The notes under the pieces are model-generated. The model worked only from the letters and a program-made list of their open reading frames with translations, made no database searches and was not told the DNA's origin. This document shows positions 11,240 through 22,801 of a stretch of DNA of 64,000 bases, in pieces; the stretch's first letter is position 1, and every line of letters begins with the position of its first letter. The position numbers and the translations under genes were made by a program. The DNA is from Idiomarina sp. (GTDB lineage Bacteria > Pseudomonadota > Gammaproteobacteria > Enterobacterales > Alteromonadaceae): NCBI GenBank assembly GCA_022565355.1, contig JAIUMU010000002.1, forward strand, positions 496,001 to 560,000, read 5' to 3'.

Positions 11240-12135
11240 CAGTTTTGCTCCTCAACAGGGCGCTGACTTTGTTCACGTAACTCAGCTTCAGAGCGAACCG
11301 GCTGGGTTTCACTGCTGCTATCCCAAAGCAACAGCAACATCCGTATTCTATCTAAGTTTGCAATCGGGGCTGCTGATACTTGCGCAAAGGGTAACGATTC
11401 ATCCCGGGTAATGCGCTTAATACGCGCCACCGGGTAACCCTCGGGGAATACCCCACCTAAACCAGACGAAAACAATACATCGCCTTCTTGCAGTTCAGTG
11501 GAATGCGGCACATGCATTAACTCTAGCTGCGCGGTATCGCCCACACCTTGGGCAATTACGCGAATACCACTCAGCTCGGCCCGCGTAGGAATAGCGTGGC
11601 TCTGATCAGAAATTAGAATTACCCGCGCGGTAGTAACTCCCACATCGGCCACTTGGCCCACAATCCCATCGGCATCAATTACCGGTTGGCCAATATAAAC
11701 ACCATGCCGAGTACCTTTGTTCACCACCACTTGATGGGAAAAGGGATCGGAATCCACAGCAATTACTTCAGCCACCATGCGCAAACGTTCTTCGCGGCTA
11801 TCGCTGGCGAGCAATTCACGCAAACGATCGTTTTCCCGCACCAAAAACTGGAAACGCTGCAGTTGCCCTTGCAGCAGCAGGTTATCTTCTTTTAGTTGGG
11901 TGTTTTCACGCATAATGCGGCGCCGTGATTGCACTTGGCTAATCACGTTATCTAAGGCCTGTTCGGGCATTACCGCCAAGTATTGTACTGGGCTTACCAC
12001 CGAGTTTAGAAACGCTCGGATGGGCTGCATAGCACCAAGGCGGTGGTCTGCAAAAATAAGCAAAAACGCTAGCAACAAGGCTAGCGTTAAGCGGGTTTTC
12101 AAAGAAACCCTTTGTAGGAACAGATGCGAAGACAC
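11239..12135 (-). CDS. mreC: Rod shape-determining protein MreC
   Basis: N-terminal TM and coiled coil; VNKGTRHGVYIGQPVIDADGIVGQV. Confidence 0.93.
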   Translation of the reverse strand: MSSHLFLQRVSLKTRLTLALLLAFLLIFADHRLGAMQPIRAFLNSVVSPVQYLAVMPEQALDNVISQVQSRRRIMRENTQLKEDNLLLQGQLQRFQFLVRENDRLRELLASDSREERLRMVAEVIAVDSDPFSHQVVVNKGTRHGVYIGQPVIDADGIVGQVADVGVTTARVILISDQSHAIPTRAELSGIRVIAQGVGDTAQLELMHVPHSTELQEGDVLFSSGLGGVFPEGYPVARIKRITRDESLPFAQVSAAPIANLDRIRMLLLLWDSSSETQPVRSEAELREQSQRPVEEQN

Positions 12136-12138
12136 TGG

Positions 12139-13197
<1,059 letters not shown>

Positions 13198-13296
13198 TTA
13201 TGGTAATTATATGGTTCGAAAGGCCTAACTTTAGCAAGCCGTGATCGCACGAGCAAGCGCGTTTACGCGGTTTTGCGAGATTTATACAGTTTCCGA

Positions 13297-13863
13297 TCAG
13301 TTACAACTGCCCGAGCGAATATAACCCTGGCTTTGCACACAAATTCGGCGGTTTTCTACCCCACTAATCTGCAACTCCACGGCACTCAGACCACAAGCTT
13401 CAGCACTAGTTTCATGGGCTAACGAAACCGGGCAACCTAAACTATTAAAAAGAAAGCCAGAGCTCGCATTGGCAAAGCTGGCAGTTACCGTAACTACCGC
13501 TGGAGTTGGAATATCTAGTAAGCGCTCACTATCAATTGGGTTGCCACAATCATAGGGCAAAATTTGTGAGGCCGTAAAATTAACGCCGTAACAAGGGTTT
13601 ACTACATCATGCATGGCACGCTGCTGCTGTAAACGCAGTAAACTTAAAGTGCGCGCTTCTAAGGTGGTTTCCGCCACACCTGCACCACTAAAAATCCGTG
13701 GCCCCACAGATACCGCCAAAATACCTAACAGCACAATAACAATCACCAGCTCTACCAAGGTAAACCCGAGTGCTTTGCCCGCCTGGGGGTTCACCACTGC
13801 CGAATGCTCAGCTAATGGCTGTATATTCATGTGCCGTACCTTCATGCAGCGCCCTCCTTTCAT
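13297..13863 (-). CDS. mshC: MSHA-type pilin (MshC-like)
   Basis: Prepilin motif GFTLVELVIVIVLLGILAVS; Cys-containing C-terminus; next to mreB. Confidence 0.65.
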   Translation of the reverse strand: MKGGRCMKVRHMNIQPLAEHSAVVNPQAGKALGFTLVELVIVIVLLGILAVSVGPRIFSGAGVAETTLEARTLSLLRLQQQRAMHDVVNPCYGVNFTASQILPYDCGNPIDSERLLDIPTPAVVTVTASFANASSGFLFNSLGCPVSLAHETSAEACGLSAVELQISGVENRRICVQSQGYIRSGSCN

Positions 13864-14033
13864 AAGCGGCTTTCAATAATAACGCGCTTCGCTAATACTC
13901 GCACTGTAATGCTAGGCAGTGTAACCGAAAAATTGTAGTATGAAGAACAATATATAAACATTTTCTGCGCTTACGCATACACTATGTGAAAGCTCATAAA
14001 ATTACTCGTTTTAGCTCTAGGTAGTATAACGTT

Positions 14034-14639
14034 ATGCGAAGAAAAGGTTGGCACATAGGATTGCGCCACAACAAAAGGCTGCGTACCCGCCTAACAGCAT
14101 GCCAAAGTACCTCGCCACAACGGGGGTTTACCTTGGTAGAGCTGATTGTGGGTATTGTTACCTTGGGTCTTACCTTCGTAATTTTGAGCGTTATTATTTT
14201 TCCGCAAGCACAGCGCAGCGCCGAACCTGTATTGCAATCCCGTGCAGCAGCCTTAGGGCAGGCCTTACTTGAAGAAATTATGAGCAAAGGTTTTGATCAT
14301 AACAGTGATTTTAGTGGCGGTGCGCTGCGCTGCGGTGAAACCGGCGCCCAGCCGTGTACCGATCCGTTATTGCTAGGCCCGGAAGGCGAAACCCGCGATC
14401 GCTTCAATGATGTAGATGATTATCATCAATTAGAGCTTAACTTTCCCGAGCTAGCCGATGCCTTAGGCACAGATTTAGCCAGCCGCTATAGCAACTTTGA
14501 GTTTGCCGTAGCCGTTTGTTACAGCAATCAAACGGGTGAATGCACCACTACCATTACCGCATTTAAACGGGTAACCGTAACCGTTACTACGCCTTTAGGC
14601 CAAGATTTTCAGTTTTCCGCAATTCGGGGGAACTACTAA
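14034..14639 (+). CDS. mshD: MSHA minor pilin MshD-like
   Basis: GFTLVELIVGIVTLGLTFVILSVIIFPQA; first gene of mshDOPQ block. Confidence 0.8.
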   Translation: MRRKGWHIGLRHNKRLRTRLTACQSTSPQRGFTLVELIVGIVTLGLTFVILSVIIFPQAQRSAEPVLQSRAAALGQALLEEIMSKGFDHNSDFSGGALRCGETGAQPCTDPLLLGPEGETRDRFNDVDDYHQLELNFPELADALGTDLASRYSNFEFAVAVCYSNQTGECTTTITAFKRVTVTVTTPLGQDFQFSAIRGNY

Positions 14640-15505
14640 TGGCGTATTCCCACTCACAGTCCCATAACCTTCGGCATGCTCGCGGCTATACATTGGTAGA
14701 GTTGGTGGTGGTGATGGTGTTGCTGGGTATTGTCGCGATATTTAGCTTTAGCTATATCGCCTTTGGGGCGCGCATTTATCAAGATACCACCGGCCGCGAA
14801 CAGCTGGTTTCACAAACCCGCTTTGCCGTAACCCGGTTATCCCAAGAAATTCGCAATGCCATGCCGCGCAGCCTGCGGGTAAGCGATACCGATAACCACC
14901 GCTGTATCGAGTTTATGCCTATTGTGAGCAGCAGTAATTATGTACAAATACCGCGCCCTGGCCCAAGTTCTACCGATGATTTTATTGGTATTTTGCCTGT
15001 TCGCAGTAATGAATTGTTAGGCAATTACCTATTGGTGTATGCCACCAACCCGAATTTTATTTACGGCACCAACAACATACGCCGCAAAACCATTGATACC
15101 GTGGTAGAAAACAGCCCCGAGCCCGGTTTAGTAACCCTTGATTATGCCGATTCGCCACGCTTTTTCCCCACCAATAGCCCAGCCCGGCGCTTTTATGTTA
15201 CCAGCAACCCAGTAAGTTGGTGTTACAACGAAACTAGCGGCGAACTAGAGCGCTACAGTGATTATGGCTTATTTGGCACCCAGCAAAGCCAAGATCAATT
15301 GTTTAGTAATGGCCTTGCTAACAGAGAAGTGATGGCGGTAGGCTTAGTAAACGATATTAACGACATTGAGCAACTGCCCTTTCGTGTTTTTGAAGCCACC
15401 TTGCAGCGCAGTAGCCTAGTGCAGTTTGATTGGCGCTTCCAACGCAGTGGCAGCAACGAACCATTACAAATTTTACACGAGGTACATGTTCCTAATGTTC
15501 CATAA
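14639..15505 (+). CDS. mshO: MSHA minor pilin MshO-like
   Basis: GYTLVELVVVMVLLGIVAIFSFSYI, SRLSQEIRNAMPRS-type sequence. Confidence 0.8.
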   Translation: MAYSHSQSHNLRHARGYTLVELVVVMVLLGIVAIFSFSYIAFGARIYQDTTGREQLVSQTRFAVTRLSQEIRNAMPRSLRVSDTDNHRCIEFMPIVSSSNYVQIPRPGPSSTDDFIGILPVRSNELLGNYLLVYATNPNFIYGTNNIRRKTIDTVVENSPEPGLVTLDYADSPRFFPTNSPARRFYVTSNPVSWCYNETSGELERYSDYGLFGTQQSQDQLFSNGLANREVMAVGLVNDINDIEQLPFRVFEATLQRSSLVQFDWRFQRSGSNEPLQILHEVHVPNVP

Positions 15506-16016
15506 GCCAAGGCATTATCCACACTCTGCATTAGCACCTGCTGGTGTGTTAGCGCAGCAACAACCGTTAGCGCGGCCTCCGCGCCAGCACGGTGGTGCTT
15601 TGGCCGTAGCTATTTTTATTATCGTAGTGATGAGTATTTTAGGGGTGGCTATGGTACGAATTTTGGGCGATTTAGGCCGCTCTACCGTAAGTGATGTGTA
15701 TGGTGCACGCGCTTACGCCGCTGCTCGCAGCGGTGCCGAAGTGTTTTTAACTCAGTTATTCCCGCTCAACAGCGCTGTGAATGCCAGTTTATGCCCGGAA
15801 CGCGTAAGTAACCTGCCCGCCACTGAAGTATTCACCGCCAGCTACAGCGAAGAAGGCTTAGCCAACTGTAACAGCAGCGTGCGCTGTGATCGTTTTGAAC
15901 TGCAAAGCCCTTTTAACGGCACGCACTTTCGCATTATCACCGAGGGCAGCTGTGATGCCGGCAGCATGGTGTATTCCAAGCAAGTCATTTTGGAGGCCGC
16001 CGATGGAATTTTCTAA
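15495..16016 (+). CDS. mshP: MSHA biogenesis protein MshP-like
   Basis: GGALAVAIFIIVVMSILGVAMVRILGD; start chosen at the ATG at 15495 within ORF 15426..16016. Confidence 0.75.
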   Translation: MFHKPRHYPHSALAPAGVLAQQQPLARPPRQHGGALAVAIFIIVVMSILGVAMVRILGDLGRSTVSDVYGARAYAAARSGAEVFLTQLFPLNSAVNASLCPERVSNLPATEVFTASYSEEGLANCNSSVRCDRFELQSPFNGTHFRIITEGSCDAGSMVYSKQVILEAADGIF

Positions 16017-19000
16017 GCGCACATTATTCAACAAGTTTGGTGCTTCGCTACGCTATTTGTTCGGCCTCACCATCATACTGTTCTATGCCATGGGTGAGTT
16101 CGCTGTTGCGCAACAAATCAACCTATCAGCAGGCCAACGGCCTTCGTGTTCAACAAATAACTGGAATGTGGTTGGTAACCGTTACCACTGTGTTGGTGGG
16201 GGCGCTTCTATCACTATTCCAGCGAATAGCGTGGTTACCGCCAATACAAGTGCATTTTTGTATGCCGAGGCTGGCATTACGGTGCAAAACGGCAGCAGCG
16301 TGGGTAGTGCCGCAGCGCCCATTGGCTTAGGCGGTCGGTATAATAGTGTTACCGTAAGTAATTCAACTGTTGTAGGTAACCTTTTTTCATCTGCAGCCTC
16401 ATTTGTTTCAACCGGCACAGTAAATCCAGCATCTTCAAATATCGTTGTAACAGGCTCATCTGTAATTGGCGATGTAAGAACGAACGGCAGCCTGACCATG
16501 AGTGGCAGCAGCTTAACGGGTACTGTTTTAGTTCAAAATGCATCTACCATTAGCGATGGTTCAACCGTTAATGGCCCCATTCTGGTTACCAGTGGTTCTC
16601 TTAGTATCACAGGAAACTCAGAGGTAAATGGTAATATCCGTTCGAATTGCTGTAATGTAAACGTTACCGATTCGGCAGTATTGGGTAATATTGAATCTGG
16701 CGATAGTAATATTCAGATCACTAATAGTATTTTTTCTGGCGCTGTTGCAATCACCAGCTCGAATAACACCATTACGGTAACAAACTCCGAGATGTTAGCG
16801 GGTTCATTATCAGCATGGAACGTTACCATTGATAATCAAAGTGATATTGGCTCGCAAGCACCAATATTCGTGAATGCTCAAAATCAACTAAATAATGGTA
16901 GTGAATTAAATGCTATCTGCAATCCTGATTATCCGCGGTGCGCGGCAAATGCTATTGATTTGCAAAGCCAATTGCCCATGTGTACCGATGTTTGGCGCTC
17001 GGCACAGCGCACCGGTAATCAGTTTTTCCCTGAGCCCGGATATACGTTACCAGAAGAAGCATTAAATAATCCGCTCCCGCAAACGTTAGCGCCTGGAGAT
17101 TATTTACGGCGCGGTAATTTCGGTGATGTAAACGCAAATTGGAATGTAACCGGCGCTACGGCGCGAGTATATGTAGATGGCAATCTAACCATACAGCGAG
17201 GTCGGCGGTTAAACGTTAACGGGCCAGCAGAGAACCTTATACTCGTTGTTACTGGCAATTTAACTATAGAACCAGATGTGCAAATTAATGGCTATATTTA
17301 TGTGCAAGGCAATATTATCTTTACCCCTTTGAATACGCGCTGCACCTTTTTCAATTTATTGGGTGCTTGTATCGGTTCTTGGGTAAAAGACGAACCAGAC
17401 TCAAGTATTACTGGGGGTGTTGTTACTAACGGTTCCATCATCACGCCAAATGGCACGGAGGGGTCAAATGCTAGGAGGGAAGCAGCGCGAGCCACACCAA
17501 TTTTTACCTTCACGCAACCAAACCGCGCTATTCAAGGTGGTCGGTTTTGTTTAGGGCAACCGCGGCAAGAGTTATGGCTACAGTTTAGTGATAACAACTG
17601 GAGCCCAAGTGTTGGCTCAGTAGTAGATTCCTCACCACAAGCAAGTAGCGTTATAAATACTGGTGCGGGATTTTCATTCCCAACTGGCCCATTAAGCGTT
17701 CGCGCACCAATTCCCCCAAGCTTTGGTGCAGCAGGGCTTGATAGTGCACTAGTGGCCGATACCTCAACTAATTTTGAGGGAACATGTAGTTACGCAGAGT
17801 TTGCTCGTGACGATGTACAGTTCTTTTCCACCCCCAATAACCCCAGGATAGCGTCTAAAGGGAGCTTTACCATTGGCACCTGGGTTTATCCTACTAGTTT
17901 TCCTGGCTCTGATTTGATGACTATCGCTTCAAAAGATGAAAACTATGAGTTTCACATTACCAACGATGGAAGAATTAACTGGTGGTGGAACAATAGAAGC
18001 GGGCAGGTAAGGGAATTTACTTCTTCGTTTGCACTACCGCTGAATGAATGGAGCTATGTAGGCATTCGTTACACCCCAGGGCAACAAACCATTTTTCGAG
18101 TTAATGGAAGCACATTACAAACCACCACTAATAGTGATAACTCTGGCATATTACAGAACCAACAGGCACTGTTAATTGGTGCAGACCATAATTTTACCAG
18201 CCGTAATTTCGATGGGCGTATTGATGAGTTTCGTTTTATACGCGGCGCATTAACAAATAATGAAATTATCGCCTTGGCGCAAGAGCGAGCTTCTGAATGC
18301 CAAGATTTACTTACATTAATATGCACCAGTGATGATTTTCAGAATGCCAACAACTTTAACTTATTGTGGCAAACGAATAAATCGTCGGGAGATTTTACGC
18401 CCCAGATTGTTAATGGTAGGTTGCGGCTAAACGAAGCGGTAGGAAACCAAGCCACTGTAGCCTCGTTACGCCGAGCTTTTCCTGCTGCAGAGAATTATAT
18501 TGAACTTACCTTCGAGTTTTCTGCTTATGCGGGGAATTTATTCAATGGGAGTGTTGGCGGTGATGGTGTAGCCGTAGTGTTTTCTGATGCCGATGTTGTG
18601 CCTATTCCGGGCAGCTATGGTGGTTCGCTTGGCTACGCGCAACGTGATGGTTCTGGGGGGGGAGTTACCGGGCCTGGTTTTCAAGGGGGTTGGCTAGGAA
18701 TTGGGCTCGATATCTATGGCAATTTCGCCCAAGCATCAGAGGGCAGGCAAGGTGGTTTAGGGCTCCCGCTAAGTGGCACTAGAAACCGTGTATCGCTGCG
18801 TGGCGCAGAACAAGCTGATTATCAATTTATTCGTTCATCTGCACAACTAACGGGAATGAGCTCTAGCAGTGCAACACCTCCGGCGCCAGATCAGTATAAA
18901 ATTATTATTGATTCACGTGTAGCCAATACATCTATCATTACTGTTTTCCGGAAGCGCCCGAGCGATGCCGATTTTGTTGAAGTAGTAGCGCCATTTAATA

Positions 19001-21198
19001 TTTATAACGATTTACCTGCACAGCAACCTGCGGTGCCCGACCGCTTTAGAATCAGTTTTACCGGCAGCACCGGGGGCGCTTTTAGTATTCATGAATTAGA
19101 TAACGTAGAAGTGTGCGCTCTGCAATCGCAGCCATTAGGGGTTGTATTAGACCATGTACGCTTAAGCCATTCCGGCGAGCTGGTAAGTTGCTTCACCGAA
19201 ACCTTGAATGTTATCGGTTGTTTAAATGATGATTGCTCAGACCAATACAACGGAACTGGCGAGCTTCTGCTACAAGCCAGCAATGGCACTTGGGCAAACG
19301 CAACAGCAATTAATGGCGCCAATGCAACAGTAGAGCTTACAGCGGGTACAGGAACGGCCACCTTACAATATCCGAGCGGTGGGATTGCCGCGTACACCTT
19401 GCTAGATAGTGATCCGATTGCCGTATCCAACAACCCTTTGCGATGCTTTATTGGCAATATTCTTGCACCCAATGCGAACGCCGTGCCTTGCCAAACAAGC
19501 TTTATCACTGCCGGTTTAGCCTTTGTAAATCCGAATAATATCAATCAGCTAGACCAGCGCCCTATCGTTGCGGGCACTAATAATACTCGCGCTATTCGCA
19601 CGGTAGAAACCAATGTGTTAACCGGTGCCTGTGAAGCCCGAGTTGAAAATCAAACGTTACCCACCAACCTGCAGTTTAGTTGCCTGAATCCGGCAACCTG
19701 TGCGGCTGGTCAAACCGTAAACACTAATGGTGTTGTACTTTCAGCTAACTCCGCTAGCACGGTTCCACTTACCTTCAATAGCAATGGTGTGGCTGAACTA
19801 ACTAACTTTGCCTATACCGATGTTGGTGAAATTAGGCTTAATGCCAACCTGAGCATTCCTGAAAACACAGTAACGGAACAGCCTGCAATAACACTTAGTG
19901 GCGAAAGCCTTCCATTTGTGAGTACCCCTCATACATTAAGAGTATTGGCATTAAACAGCGATAATACTGTGCGCAACACTACCGATTCGTTTATTGCTGC
20001 AGGAGAAACTTTTTCATTAATCATTCAATCAGAAAATGCGCTTGGTGATGTAACACCTAATTTTGGCCGTGAGCTATCCCCTGCTGCGCCAACAGCCGCT
20101 TTCATTGAAACCATATTCCCCACCGCTGGATTCCCTGGTGTTTTAACGAATGGAAGTGCTTTTTCCGACAACAACGCACCTGACGGCAGTGTGCGAAGTG
20201 ACAATGTAGCTTGGAGTGAGGTAGGTTCCTTTACTATGCAGGCTGAACTACCGGGTAACACCTACTTAGGTGTAGATACCACCAGCACCTTAAATAGGCC
20301 TGCCAGCCCAATTGGTAAATTTTTTCCTGCCTATTTTAAAGTGGTTAACTCAAATGTAGTAGATGCTTGCACCATTGGTCAATTTAGCTATATGGATAAC
20401 CCCGATATTCTACTCAACTTCACTGTTGAAGCTCAAAATACTGGTGGTGTTATCACTCAAAATTACGGCCGAAACGATTACACAGGAACCGCTAACGTTT
20501 CTACTATTGCAACCACGAGCACTGATACTGCGGCCGATAGTTTTGCTGCAAGGTTCGCTTACTCTGCCGATGCTTGGGTAAACGGAGTGCTTTTCTTTAA
20601 TGAAGATAATGCGGTGTTTACGCGGCGCAACGATAACCTGCCTGATGGTCCATTTAACCCGGTTCAAGTAGGCTTACAAATCAGTGGTGAGCTTGATGGC
20701 CGCAACTTTTTGAGCGGCGATGCTTTACTTAATACTAGTGAAGGACCAAGTGTTCCTTTAACCGGACAACTGAACCTGCGCTACGGCCGCTTAGTGCTGG
20801 AAAACATTGCCGGCCCCGATGATGAAGATTTAGCCGTAGATTTGCGGGCCCAGTTTTGGAATGGCACACAGTTTGTTACTAACACCGATGATGGGTGCAC
20901 GCCATTTGCAGTGGCGAACCTGAGTATTATTTATAACCCCAGCGCGGTTGATACCACAGCAGGTGGCATAAATGGCAATATAGATGAAGGCCTAGTACCC
21001 TTCCCAGAATTGGTGTGGCAAGCACCAATAGCACCAAATAACGTAGGCGAATTTGAGTTTGAATACAGCGCCCCACCTTGGCTGCAATTTGATTGGGTAG
21101 ATGCCGATGGTGTGCCGCACTTAAGCCCGCGCGCCTTTGCAAGTTTCGGCCAATACCGTGGCAATGATCGGATTATTTTCTGGCTTGAGCTGCGTTAG
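16003..21198 (+). CDS. mshQ: MshQ-like large adhesin (bactofilin-like repeats, LamG-like and L-type-lectin-like regions, C-terminal DUF6701-like)
   Basis: Start MEFSKRTLFNK at 16003 with TGGAGG upstream; follows mshP; repetitive S/T/N/G region, then LamG-like FTIGTWVYPTSF...GRIDEFRFIRGALTNNEI. Confidence 0.75.
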   Translation: MEFSKRTLFNKFGASLRYLFGLTIILFYAMGEFAVAQQINLSAGQRPSCSTNNWNVVGNRYHCVGGGASITIPANSVVTANTSAFLYAEAGITVQNGSSVGSAAAPIGLGGRYNSVTVSNSTVVGNLFSSAASFVSTGTVNPASSNIVVTGSSVIGDVRTNGSLTMSGSSLTGTVLVQNASTISDGSTVNGPILVTSGSLSITGNSEVNGNIRSNCCNVNVTDSAVLGNIESGDSNIQITNSIFSGAVAITSSNNTITVTNSEMLAGSLSAWNVTIDNQSDIGSQAPIFVNAQNQLNNGSELNAICNPDYPRCAANAIDLQSQLPMCTDVWRSAQRTGNQFFPEPGYTLPEEALNNPLPQTLAPGDYLRRGNFGDVNANWNVTGATARVYVDGNLTIQRGRRLNVNGPAENLILVVTGNLTIEPDVQINGYIYVQGNIIFTPLNTRCTFFNLLGACIGSWVKDEPDSSITGGVVTNGSIITPNGTEGSNARREAARATPIFTFTQPNRAIQGGRFCLGQPRQELWLQFSDNNWSPSVGSVVDSSPQASSVINTGAGFSFPTGPLSVRAPIPPSFGAAGLDSALVADTSTNFEGTCSYAEFARDDVQFFSTPNNPRIASKGSFTIGTWVYPTSFPGSDLMTIASKDENYEFHITNDGRINWWWNNRSGQVREFTSSFALPLNEWSYVGIRYTPGQQTIFRVNGSTLQTTTNSDNSGILQNQQALLIGADHNFTSRNFDGRIDEFRFIRGALTNNEIIALAQERASECQDLLTLICTSDDFQNANNFNLLWQTNKSSGDFTPQIVNGRLRLNEAVGNQATVASLRRAFPAAENYIELTFEFSAYAGNLFNGSVGGDGVAVVFSDADVVPIPGSYGGSLGYAQRDGSGGGVTGPGFQGGWLGIGLDIYGNFAQASEGRQGGLGLPLSGTRNRVSLRGAEQADYQFIRSSAQLTGMSSSSATPPAPDQYKIIIDSRVANTSIITVFRKRPSDADFVEVVAPFNIYNDLPAQQPAVPDRFRISFTGSTGGAFSIHELDNVEVCALQSQPLGVVLDHVRLSHSGELVSCFTETLNVIGCLNDDCSDQYNGTGELLLQASNGTWANATAINGANATVELTAGTGTATLQYPSGGIAAYTLLDSDPIAVSNNPLRCFIGNILAPNANAVPCQTSFITAGLAFVNPNNINQLDQRPIVAGTNNTRAIRTVETNVLTGACEARVENQTLPTNLQFSCLNPATCAAGQTVNTNGVVLSANSASTVPLTFNSNGVAELTNFAYTDVGEIRLNANLSIPENTVTEQPAITLSGESLPFVSTPHTLRVLALNSDNTVRNTTDSFIAAGETFSLIIQSENALGDVTPNFGRELSPAAPTAAFIETIFPTAGFPGVLTNGSAFSDNNAPDGSVRSDNVAWSEVGSFTMQAELPGNTYLGVDTTSTLNRPASPIGKFFPAYFKVVNSNVVDACTIGQFSYMDNPDILLNFTVEAQNTGGVITQNYGRNDYTGTANVSTIATTSTDTAADSFAARFAYSADAWVNGVLFFNEDNAVFTRRNDNLPDGPFNPVQVGLQISGELDGRNFLSGDALLNTSEGPSVPLTGQLNLRYGRLVLENIAGPDDEDLAVDLRAQFWNGTQFVTNTDDGCTPFAVANLSIIYNPSAVDTTAGGINGNIDEGLVPFPELVWQAPIAPNNVGEFEFEYSAPPWLQFDWVDADGVPHLSPRAFASFGQYRGNDRIIFWLELR

Positions 21199-21210
21199 CA
21201 GCTTATCGCC

Positions 21211-21226
21211 GTAACAAAAGCGTAAC
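21211..21226. promoter_or_regulatory. Direct repeat GTAAC-N6-GTAAC upstream of phosphatase gene (Pho-box-like spacing)
   Basis: GTAAC at 21211 and 21222, 11-bp period; similar pair at 22713/22724. Confidence 0.3.
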
Positions 21227-21274
21227 CAAAGCGCGCTAAAGTGTAACATTGCCCTTCAATTTTAGGAGTTTGCT

Positions 21275-22681
21275 ATGTTCACCCGCCAGCGCACGCGCGT
21301 GTTGCCTCTTACTTTGCTACTCACCAGTGCCTTTGCCCTTTCCGCTTGCACGTCTGGGTTGGCACCTTCGGCAGCGGTTAGCCCGGCCGGCCACCAAGAA
21401 GCAACAAACACAGTTACCTACTACACCAGCAAAACGCCATACCACCCCCGTGATGATTGGAAAAATTACAGCGCAGCCCCTGCAGGGTATCAATTAGTTA
21501 GTATTCAACATGTAGCGCGCCATGGTTCTCGCGGCCTTTCAAGCCCCGATGCCGATGATTTGGTGTTGCAACTGTGGCTGCAGGCGCAACGAGAACAAGC
21601 ACTTACACCACTAGGTTTAACATTAGGCCCAGCAGTAATTGACATTCTGCGCATTCACCATGATTTAGGCTATGGCCAACTCAGTGGTTTAGGTGAACAA
21701 GAACACCGTGATATGGCCAGCCGCCTTATCGCTCGGCACCAAGCTGCTTTAACTGAGCTAGCGCCAACAAAGCAGTTTGGCGTAATGCACTCGGGGCGCT
21801 CTCGTGCCCGTGATAGTGGCCATGCGTTTATTACCGGCTGGTTAGCAATAAAGCCAAACGACAGTGAGCGCTTTTTACCCGCAGAAGCCAATGAACAGGT
21901 AGTATACTTTCACTCTGCCGAAGGCTCCGAGGGCTATGATGCCTACAAAGATGGTCCGCGCGTTGCGGCGGTAATGAACGCCTACTTGGCCGATACCCGC
22001 ACCTTAAATGCCAGCAATGAAATTCTTACCCCGCTGTTTCAGCCAGAATTTATTGCCCGCTTACACAGCGGCCATTATGCCTTTACTGCCTATGATGATC
22101 CGGAAGATAAAATTACTAATGCCGAAGAAGCGGCCATGGCGATATATGATTTGTTTAGTATTGCAGTAAATTTATCTGCAGAAGGCGCACCCGATTTTAC
22201 CCGCTTTATTCCGCCAGCTACCCGTGAATGGCTAGCATTTTTAGATGATGCCGATTCCTTTTATGGCCGTGGGCCTGGCTTTGCCGATGAAGATATTAGC
22301 TATGCAGCGGCGGGTAATTTAGTGCAGGATATGTATCAGCGAGCGCAAGCGGTGGCAAGTGGTAACAGTAATGAGTTTGCCATGTTCCGCTTTACCCATG
22401 CGCAAGCATTAATGCCAGTAGCAACCTGGCTTGGCCTGCCCAATGCAACCCAGGCAGCCCCAGAGAATGAGCCCTTTAGTTACAACAATAACCCTTGGCG
22501 GGCAGCCATTATTGCGCCCATGAGTGCCAATATACAATGGGATGTATATCAAAACGATGCGGGTGAAACCCTTGTAAGAATGCTTTGGAACGAGCAAGAA
22601 ACCGCGTTTGCGGCCCACTGCCAACCCTACCAAGGCTATTTTTATCAGCTCGCCGAACTGGGCCGCTGCTACAACCTATAG
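21275..22681 (+). CDS. Histidine acid phosphatase / MINPP-like lipoprotein
   Basis: VARHGSRGL catalytic motif, FTHAQALMPVATWLGL distal His; lipobox-like ALSAC. Confidence 0.8.
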   Translation: MFTRQRTRVLPLTLLLTSAFALSACTSGLAPSAAVSPAGHQEATNTVTYYTSKTPYHPRDDWKNYSAAPAGYQLVSIQHVARHGSRGLSSPDADDLVLQLWLQAQREQALTPLGLTLGPAVIDILRIHHDLGYGQLSGLGEQEHRDMASRLIARHQAALTELAPTKQFGVMHSGRSRARDSGHAFITGWLAIKPNDSERFLPAEANEQVVYFHSAEGSEGYDAYKDGPRVAAVMNAYLADTRTLNASNEILTPLFQPEFIARLHSGHYAFTAYDDPEDKITNAEEAAMAIYDLFSIAVNLSAEGAPDFTRFIPPATREWLAFLDDADSFYGRGPGFADEDISYAAAGNLVQDMYQRAQAVASGNSNEFAMFRFTHAQALMPVATWLGLPNATQAAPENEPFSYNNNPWRAAIIAPMSANIQWDVYQNDAGETLVRMLWNEQETAFAAHCQPYQGYFYQLAELGRCYNL

Positions 22682-22712
22682 ATATCCCTTGTCATCAAAT
22701 GATCGCCATTAG

Positions 22713-22728
22713 GTAACCATTTGGTAAC
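22713..22728. promoter_or_regulatory. Direct repeat GTAAC-N6-GTAAC upstream of TonB receptor (Pho-box-like spacing)
   Basis: GTAAC at 22713 and 22724, 11-bp period. Confidence 0.3.
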
Positions 22729-22801
22729 ACAAGCGCACCGTTCTTGTCATATTACGCTTTTATGATGCTATTCCATCACTACTACAACGATGGGATAGCA
22801 T

